A stretch of DNA of 34,884 nucleotides, taken from assembly GCA_964343305.1 (NCBI GenBank), contig CAYFJO010000066.1:1-34884 (forward strand), written 5' to 3'. A program made the position numbers and the translations under genes. The notes under the pieces are model-generated. The model made no database searches. It saw nothing but the letters and a program-made list of their open reading frames with translations, and was not told the origin of the DNA. The stretch is from CAYFJO01 sp964343305 (GTDB lineage Bacteria > Planctomycetota > Planctomycetia > Pirellulales > Pirellulaceae). This document shows positions 30,539 to 34,884 of the stretch, one piece after another; position 1 is the first letter of the stretch; each line of letters opens with the position of its first letter.

Positions 30539-31348
30539 ATGGCCAACGCACCCGACAAGCCGAGACTCCGCTGGTGGCGTTTTGGCCTACGGACGTTCTT
30601 TGTTGTGCTAACGGTTGGTTGCGTTTGGCTGGGCTGGATTGTTAACCGAGCGAACAAGCAGCGCCGAGTGATCCAGTGGGTTACGGGGTTGGAAGGGCGC
30701 GTTCACTACGATTATGAGTCGGCCAATGGTGGGAAGTTCCCAGTGCCTAATTGTCTGCGTAACCGAATCGGGATTGACTATTTTTCGAACGTCATCACGG
30801 TTGATCTCATAATGCGAAAGGTCGACAATGTTGCGCCACTCGCTGATTTGAGAGGACTAACGGATCTATACCTTGATTTCACGCAAGTCGCCGACGTGAT
30901 GCCGCTGATGCACATGACGAGCCTCAAACACCTGTACCTCTATCACACACCAGTTGATGATGTAACGCCGCTGGCGAACTTAAAGAAACTGGAGTGGTTG
31001 GCACTGGGCTCGACGCAAATCAACGATGTGACACCACTGGCGAACCTTCCGATGTTGGAGCAACTAAGCCTTGATAACACTCAAGTCAGCGATTTGACGC
31101 CACTAGCCAATCTGAAATGTTTAAAGAAGTTGAGCGTCAGCACAACGCCCGTTAGAGATGTGACACCTTTATCCAACCTGAAAAACCTGGAGTGGTTAGT
31201 CCTAAGCTCGACGCAAATCAATGATGTTGAACCTCTTGCCCAACTAAAGAATCTAAAGTATTTGCAACTCGAAAACACTAAAGTCAGCAAAGAAGACTGC
31301 GACATGCTCCAAAGGTCATTGCCGTCCCTGCAAATCGGCCGGGATTAA
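30539..31348 (+). CDS. Membrane-anchored leucine-rich repeat protein
   Basis: 269-residue protein with a short basic N-terminus, one membrane helix (about 19-36, TFFVVLTVGCVWLGWIV), the NRANKQRRVI segment typical of this planctomycetal family, and then about seven 22-residue leucine-rich repeats (about 85-250). The repeat consensus is close to DVTPLANLKKLEWLALGSTQ, like internalin-type LRRs. It ends with a short cap (DCDMLQRSLPSLQIGRD). The LRR face probably binds a protein. No catalytic part. The repeats are very similar to one another at DNA level, consistent with recent expansion. Confidence 0.85.
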   Translation: MANAPDKPRLRWWRFGLRTFFVVLTVGCVWLGWIVNRANKQRRVIQWVTGLEGRVHYDYESANGGKFPVPNCLRNRIGIDYFSNVITVDLIMRKVDNVAPLADLRGLTDLYLDFTQVADVMPLMHMTSLKHLYLYHTPVDDVTPLANLKKLEWLALGSTQINDVTPLANLPMLEQLSLDNTQVSDLTPLANLKCLKKLSVSTTPVRDVTPLSNLKNLEWLVLSSTQINDVEPLAQLKNLKYLQLENTKVSKEDCDMLQRSLPSLQIGRD

Positions 31349-31479
31349 CCATGAACAACACAGAATAGCCACCGCACTCTCTTGGACAACCATCACCGCA
31401 GCGGGATCAATAACCGTTAAGCGAATACACGAACCAACGCCTAAAGCTGTTCACAGCAGGCCAAGTCACGGCAGCGAAT

Positions 31480-31640
31480 CGATTGATAACCGTTACGCAA
31501 ACCATCGCCGAAAGAAACCGCGACGCCGACCAACATCAAGACACATTTCGTGGTCGCCATTGTCGTCCATCCACGCCACGCCCCAGATCGATGCTTCTGC
31601 CAATATCGCGCCATCCGATCGGTCTGGGGGAGAAAAGGTG
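31480..31640 (-). pseudogene. Decayed fragment of a planctomycetal surface protein, copy 1
   Basis: Minus-strand remnant reading PDRSDGAILAEASIWGVAWM then DDNGDHEMC. This matches the beginning of copy 2 (31998-32290): both share CCAGACCGATCGGATG and the CGCGAT.TTGGC..AAG.ATCG stretch. The full protein would continue the typical SdrD_B-like W-x-D-x-N-G-D-G motif. Copy 1 lacks about 45 bases, including the VDRLETR codons, and soon decays into an unrelated frame. A REP-like element abuts it at 31632. Confidence 0.6.
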
Positions 31641-31701
31641 TCAGGAACCTTTTCGGCGACATTCATGGAAAAAGTTCCTGACACGTTCCTACCACCTTTT
31701 T
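31632..31701. repeat. REP/RAYT-like inverted repeat, GGTGTCAGGAACC type
   Basis: Arms GTGTCAGGAACCTTTTC (31638-31654) and GAAAAAGTTCCTGACAC (31668-31684) pair at 16 of 17 positions around a 13-base loop; further TTCCTACCACCTTTTT extends the right side to 31701. It is the second complete copy of the family in the window and differs from the copy at 29107-29187 by GGTGTC in place of GGGGTC. Confidence 0.75.
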
Positions 31702-31914
31702 GCCTCCCGAACGAAAAACGACATCCCATGGCTGAGAAACCGAACAATAAAACCGCAATCGAGTTCAAGCCGCAACCACTAAACTGACACTGTTTGGCCC
31801 GCGAAAGTGGTACCGTTCTAATCCGCGATCGACAAGTCGGAGTCTACTCAAATGCTGGAGTGCGTGTCAATTCAGTGTAGCGTTGGGTTGCTGTTCGACA
31901 TTCAAAAGGAATTG

Positions 31915-31985
31915 ACCGCAGAGTACGCAGAGGGACGCAGAGAATACCACCTCAATCCTCTGCGGACCTCTGTGTTTTCTGCGGT
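31915..31985. repeat. ACCGCAGAG-type intergenic repeat
   Basis: ACCGCAGAGTACGCAGAGGG on the left and CTCTGTGTTTTCTGCGGT on the right form an imperfect palindrome rich in CGCAGAG units. Repeats of this CCGCAGAGG.CGCAGAGG kind are found between genes in many planctomycetes and other environmental phyla, in my recollection. It lies between the two surface-protein remnants. Confidence 0.65.
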
Positions 31986-31997
31986 AAGAATAAGTTA

Positions 31998-32290
31998 GCA
32001 ACACACCATTAGGACGCTTCCTAGCGTTGATTCGTCCAGAAAATCCCGATGACCCGAGTCGTCGTATAACATGGCAGAGCCTGAATCGACGTGCGGTTCA
32101 CCAGGATCTTGGATGCCGTCGCCATTGTTGTCCATCCATGCCACTGATCGATCCTTGCGCCAACATCGCGCGTGTTTCCAAACGATCGACGGTGGGATGA
32201 AATATATGTGACTCGGCGACATCCGATCGGTCTGGTCGCTTGTCCCAAAAACGTCGCAACAACTTGGACCGGAAACTTGAAGACCCCCCG
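31998..32290 (-). pseudogene. Decayed N-terminus of a planctomycetal surface protein, copy 2
   Basis: Minus-strand remnant with the hallmark N-terminus of giant planctomycetal surface or dockerin proteins: SKLLRRFWDKRPDRSDVAES, then HPTVDRLETRAMLAQGSISG, where LExRxMLA is the diagnostic motif. A frameshift just after GSIS (about 32135-32145) moves the reading to VAWMDNNGDGIQDPGEPHVD, then SGSAMLYDDSGH, the start of an SdrD_B-like calcium-binding domain. The frame ends with TAA/TAG shortly after, at about 31998. No full-length gene of this kind is in the window. Confidence 0.65.
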
Positions 32291-32375
32291 ACAGAATTGC
32301 AGCTAGATTTCCTGACTAAAGAGGCAGAAAAGAATCTACCTGTTGGATGGGACCATGGTCGCCCAAGGCCCTGTC

Positions 32376-32855
32376 CTACGCATCGCTGGACAAGAGCTTG
32401 GTCATGAATTCGCAGGTCTCTGCACAGATTCCAATCGCTCCGCTTTCTCTCGGCCCCGCTACGTTGAGGGTTTCGATTTGCTCGTCGATGAGCCATTGCC
32501 GTGCCTGGTCCGTTGTCGCTCCGTTTTCGAGATCGACGCAGAGGCACGGTTTGCAGTGTTGTTTCGCAAGGCGATAAGTCAAAACCGTTCCGCCAGACAT
32601 CTCGCCGCGAAACAGAATCAAGGTTGCGTCCGAGTCGGTGACGTTTTTCTCCGTGCGGACGCGATACTCTTTAGAAGGGGTCTCCTTCAGCTTAAACTCG
32701 CTGGGAATCCGTCCATCTTCCGCCAATCGCCCACGCGGACACCAGCCGCCGTGGTCAATGCCCAGTTCGATCGCCGCCAGCAACGCCCCACGGTCGACGC
32801 CCGTTTGGCCGCCTGAGACGACGCGCTTGACAAAATGCAGAGGTTGCTGACTCAT
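32376..32855 (-). CDS. SLOG-family / putative molybdenum carrier protein
   Basis: 159-residue cytoplasmic Rossmann-like protein. It begins with the glycine-rich VVSGGQTGVDRGALLAAIEL (12-31), then GGWCPRGRLAEDGRIP, RTEKNVTDSDATLILFRG, SGGTVLTYRLAKQHCKP and a NVAGPRES segment. This is the signature of the MoCo_carrier (PF12694) group in the SLOG/lysine-decarboxylase-like superfamily, which binds molybdenum cofactor or nucleotide-like ligands. The exact ligand is unproven. It is 50 bases after the LysM gene in the same direction and may be co-transcribed with it. The start at 32855 is the natural one for the domain. Confidence 0.85.
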   Translation of the reverse strand: MSQQPLHFVKRVVSGGQTGVDRGALLAAIELGIDHGGWCPRGRLAEDGRIPSEFKLKETPSKEYRVRTEKNVTDSDATLILFRGEMSGGTVLTYRLAKQHCKPCLCVDLENGATTDQARQWLIDEQIETLNVAGPRESGAIGICAETCEFMTKLLSSDA

Positions 32856-32905
32856 GTCAATATCGTATCAAACGATGTCTCGTGAGTAAGCGGCGCTGTG
32901 AGAGA

Positions 32906-33898
32906 TCAATATGCCGGAATACGCAGGTGTCGACCCGCGGTAAGTGGCGTGGAAGCGTCGGCCGCGAAGCTGGGATTCAACCGCAGAATCTCGACGTATC
33001 GCGAAGCTTGACCAAGCTGGAGTCGTGCGACGTCGAACAGCGATTCGCCCGGTCTCGCGATATAGAGTCTTGAGTCACCCGGCAACGATGTATCATTGCT
33101 GGCCTGCGTGAGAGAGCTTGGTGTGTCCACCAGCTTGCCTACCGGCAAAGAGTCTGGATTGGGAAATCGGTGCCGGTTGTGTTCATACAACGCTCGAAAA
33201 TAGGATCCGTCTCCGTAAACACGTTGCGAGATTTTCCAAAAACTATCGTTTGGTCGAATCGTGCATTTCGCGCCATGCTCCGATGTGACGTCGTCGCGAG
33301 TCACATTCGGCAATTCAGATTCATAATGGACTGCAGTGTTTTGCAAGTGACTGCTTGTGGAAAAATCGGTCGACGCGTCGATGATCTCTGTTTCCGCTTG
33401 TGGTGATTTCAGCGAATCAATTTCGAATGCCCCGTTGCCGTCCGGGACGAAGGGTTCGGGACTTGATGGGAGTTCGCTCTGAAATTGGTTGGCATTTGTA
33501 CGTGGATCTGAGTTCGCATCGACGACCGGTACCGCGAGTGGTTCGCTCGAATCCAATGAATCCGGATTCGGGACATAGGAGACAACGTTAGGTTGGGCGT
33601 CTTCGCGTGCGGAATCGGGTAGCGAATCGGCCGGGTTCGAATCTGCCCGCTCAAGAACGGCCGAACCGTCGGCGACACGCACGACCGGCTCGTCAACGCT
33701 CGGTTCTGGCGGTTGCTGGCGCGTTGCGTCCACGGCTTGCTTGACGCTCTGCAAGGCATCCGGCGTGGGAGAGGTCACGTCGCCGAAGCGGTGATAGGCG
33801 GCCGTCACGAACATCGACGCCAGAACGCCAAGCACCGACATGCCGATCACTAATTCGCGAATCATGCTAGGGCCTCGTCTCTGAGGCACTCGATTCAT
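32906..33898 (-). CDS. LysM-domain membrane protein in the ftsL position
   Basis: 330-residue single-pass protein: short cytoplasmic N-terminus, one membrane helix (about 15-34), a long acidic Pro/Ser/Asp-rich spacer (about 45-205), and two LysM-like modules. Module one (about 211-259) reads KCTIRPNDSFWKISQRVYGD and ends NPDSLPVGKLV. Module two (278-328) reads LYIARPGESLFDVARLQLG and ends LTAGRHLRIP. LysM binds GlcNAc in peptidoglycan or chitin. The start ATG directly follows the rsmH stop (TAG-ATG), and its SD (GAGGAAG) lies inside rsmH, so translation is coupled. In most bacteria this slot holds ftsL, also a small bitopic protein. Confidence 0.82.
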   Translation of the reverse strand: MNRVPQRRGPSMIRELVIGMSVLGVLASMFVTAAYHRFGDVTSPTPDALQSVKQAVDATRQQPPEPSVDEPVVRVADGSAVLERADSNPADSLPDSAREDAQPNVVSYVPNPDSLDSSEPLAVPVVDANSDPRTNANQFQSELPSSPEPFVPDGNGAFEIDSLKSPQAETEIIDASTDFSTSSHLQNTAVHYESELPNVTRDDVTSEHGAKCTIRPNDSFWKISQRVYGDGSYFRALYEHNRHRFPNPDSLPVGKLVDTPSSLTQASNDTSLPGDSRLYIARPGESLFDVARLQLGQASRYVEILRLNPSFAADASTPLTAGRHLRIPAY

Positions 33899-34786
33899 CT
33901 AAGCTTCCTCGTTCCCGCGAGCAGCCATTCGTAGTCGACTGCTACGACTGCGTGGATTGCCAGCAACTTCTGCATCACTTGGTCGCACCGGCTTTTTCGT
34001 CAACACCTCATATCGTTTATCGTCACGAAAAGCGATTTTGACCCGTCGATCTTCTAAAGAATGAAAACTTATTACCCCCACGCGGCCACCCGCACGCAAG
34101 CATTCGGGAATTCGGCGCAAGACGATGTCCAGCGACTTCAACTCGTCGTTCACGGCAATTCGCAACGCTTGAAACGTGCGCGTAGCGGGATCGAATCCCT
34201 TGCGTTTTCCTGTGGGCACACAACTTCGGACGATGTCGGCTAGCTGATCGGCTGTGCGAATCCTGGTCGTTCGGCGTCGCTCGACTACCTTGCGCGCGAT
34301 CCGTCGACTGTGGCGTTCCTCGCCAAACTCGTAAATCAAATTGGCCAGGTGCTCCGCACTCAAACGCTCGATCAATCGCCACGCTGGTTCGCCCTGGGAG
34401 GGGTCCATTCGCAAGTCCAGCGATCCGGCCGCAGTGAAGCTGAACCCCCGATCATCGTCCGCCAATTGGTCGCTAGAGATGCCCAGGTCCAGCACAATGC
34501 CGTCGACAAAAGAGATTTGCATTTCGGCCAAGACCTCTGGCAGATCGCAAAAGTTCCCATGTACAAGTTTCACGGGCAGCCCTTTCAGATTCACTTCCGC
34601 CGCATTGAGTGCTTGAGGGTCGCGATCCATGGCAATGACCAGGCCGTCAGGGCCAACACGCTCGGCGAACAGTTTCGTATGTCCTCCTCCGCCTAACGTT
34701 CCATCGACAAAGGTCTGCCGAGGCTGAGGATCGAAATGTTCGATCACCTCGGCCGCCAACACGGGAATATGAATGGGTTTGCTCAT
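33899..34786 (-). CDS. rsmH: 16S rRNA (cytosine-1402-N4)-methyltransferase
   Basis: RsmH/MraW, 295 residues, methylating N4 of C1402 in the 16S rRNA decoding centre. Family motifs: HIPVLAAEVIEHF at the start, the SAM-binding VDGTLGGGGHT (27-37), VDGIVLDLGISSDQLADDDRGFSF (catalytic region), LDLRMDPSQGEPAW, and RVGVISFHSLEDRRVK near the C-terminus. ATG 34786 is preferred to TTG 34789; no SD is evident. It is the first gene of a minus-strand run that continues with the LysM protein. The remaining 95 bases of the window do not show mraZ. A half copy of the ACTTCCGAAG repeat lies just upstream (about 34798-34812). Confidence 0.97.
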   Translation of the reverse strand: MSKPIHIPVLAAEVIEHFDPQPRQTFVDGTLGGGGHTKLFAERVGPDGLVIAMDRDPQALNAAEVNLKGLPVKLVHGNFCDLPEVLAEMQISFVDGIVLDLGISSDQLADDDRGFSFTAAGSLDLRMDPSQGEPAWRLIERLSAEHLANLIYEFGEERHSRRIARKVVERRRTTRIRTADQLADIVRSCVPTGKRKGFDPATRTFQALRIAVNDELKSLDIVLRRIPECLRAGGRVGVISFHSLEDRRVKIAFRDDKRYEVLTKKPVRPSDAEVAGNPRSRSSRLRMAARGNEEA

Positions 34787-34884
34787 CAATCTGGAGGGCT
34801 TCGGAAGTCTGGTCGTTGTATTGTAGTGGTGGCCAGTTGAAAACGTGGTATTGACTCGAAACCCTGTTCATCCGGTTTTTCTGT

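Noticed and set aside
31349..32375. Possible complete mobile element around the surface-protein remnants
   Set aside because: No transposase or integrase frame and no matching terminal repeats bounding the whole stretch; only small separate repeats are present.
32343..32816. 157-codon + frame opposite the SLOG-family gene
   Set aside because: The minus-strand protein has a full family signature; the + frame does not.

Overview
The window reads as chromosomal DNA of a planctomycete, most likely Pirellulales-like. The basis is a Planctomycetes/Verrucomicrobia-type (PV) bacterial microcompartment (BMC) operon, a formylglycine sulfatase, a DUF1080 protein, a YidC with an inserted PDZ-like segment, remnants of a surface protein carrying the planctomycetal LExRxMLA N-terminal motif, a short LRR protein with a WLGW-type anchor, and many genes without a clear Shine-Dalgarno (SD) sequence. 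No plasmid, phage or CRISPR signature and no RNA gene was found.

Layout. 1-514 (-): start of a sulfatase that seems to lack an internal block. 820-3563 (+): hisG, a secreted alpha/beta hydrolase and an Lgt-superfamily membrane protein. 3543-6315 (-): two adjacent Rho-factor paralogues. 7138-8613 (+): secreted thioredoxin-like protein with C-terminal YHS-like repeats. 8956-16064 (+): the BMC operon, in the order DeoR regulator, PduL, two BMC-H, acetate kinase-like enzyme, BMC-P, CoA-acylating aldehyde dehydrogenase, BMC-P, a small protein with an encapsulation-peptide-like helix, BMC-P, class II aldolase. 16112-16715: an antitoxin gene followed by a broken ParE/RelE toxin. 16708-24588 (+): SGNH hydrolase, metallophosphoesterase, yidC, mnmE, fabF. 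24644-28785 (-): DUF1080 protein, ArnT/PMT-like glycosyltransferase, HEAT-like membrane protein. 29234-32375: secreted hypothetical, LRR protein, and a decayed stretch with two surface-protein remnants and several repeats. 32376-34786 (-): rsmH, a LysM membrane protein in the position where ftsL often lies, and a SLOG/molybdenum-carrier-like protein.

How the BMC genes fit together. By the established PV-BMC model, the aldolase cleaves fuculose- or rhamnulose-1-phosphate to DHAP and lactaldehyde. The aldehyde dehydrogenase makes an acyl-CoA inside the shell, PduL converts it to an acyl-phosphate, and the kinase recovers ATP. The shell here consists only of two hexamer and three pentamer proteins. 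PduL, the dehydrogenase, the small protein and the aldolase all carry a terminal amphipathic helix suited to shell targeting.

A second theme is repeated DNA. At least seven families of short palindromic intergenic elements occur here. They fill most junctions of the BMC operon, in places supply the apparent ribosome-binding site, overlap the fabF stop codon, and include REP/RAYT-like elements.
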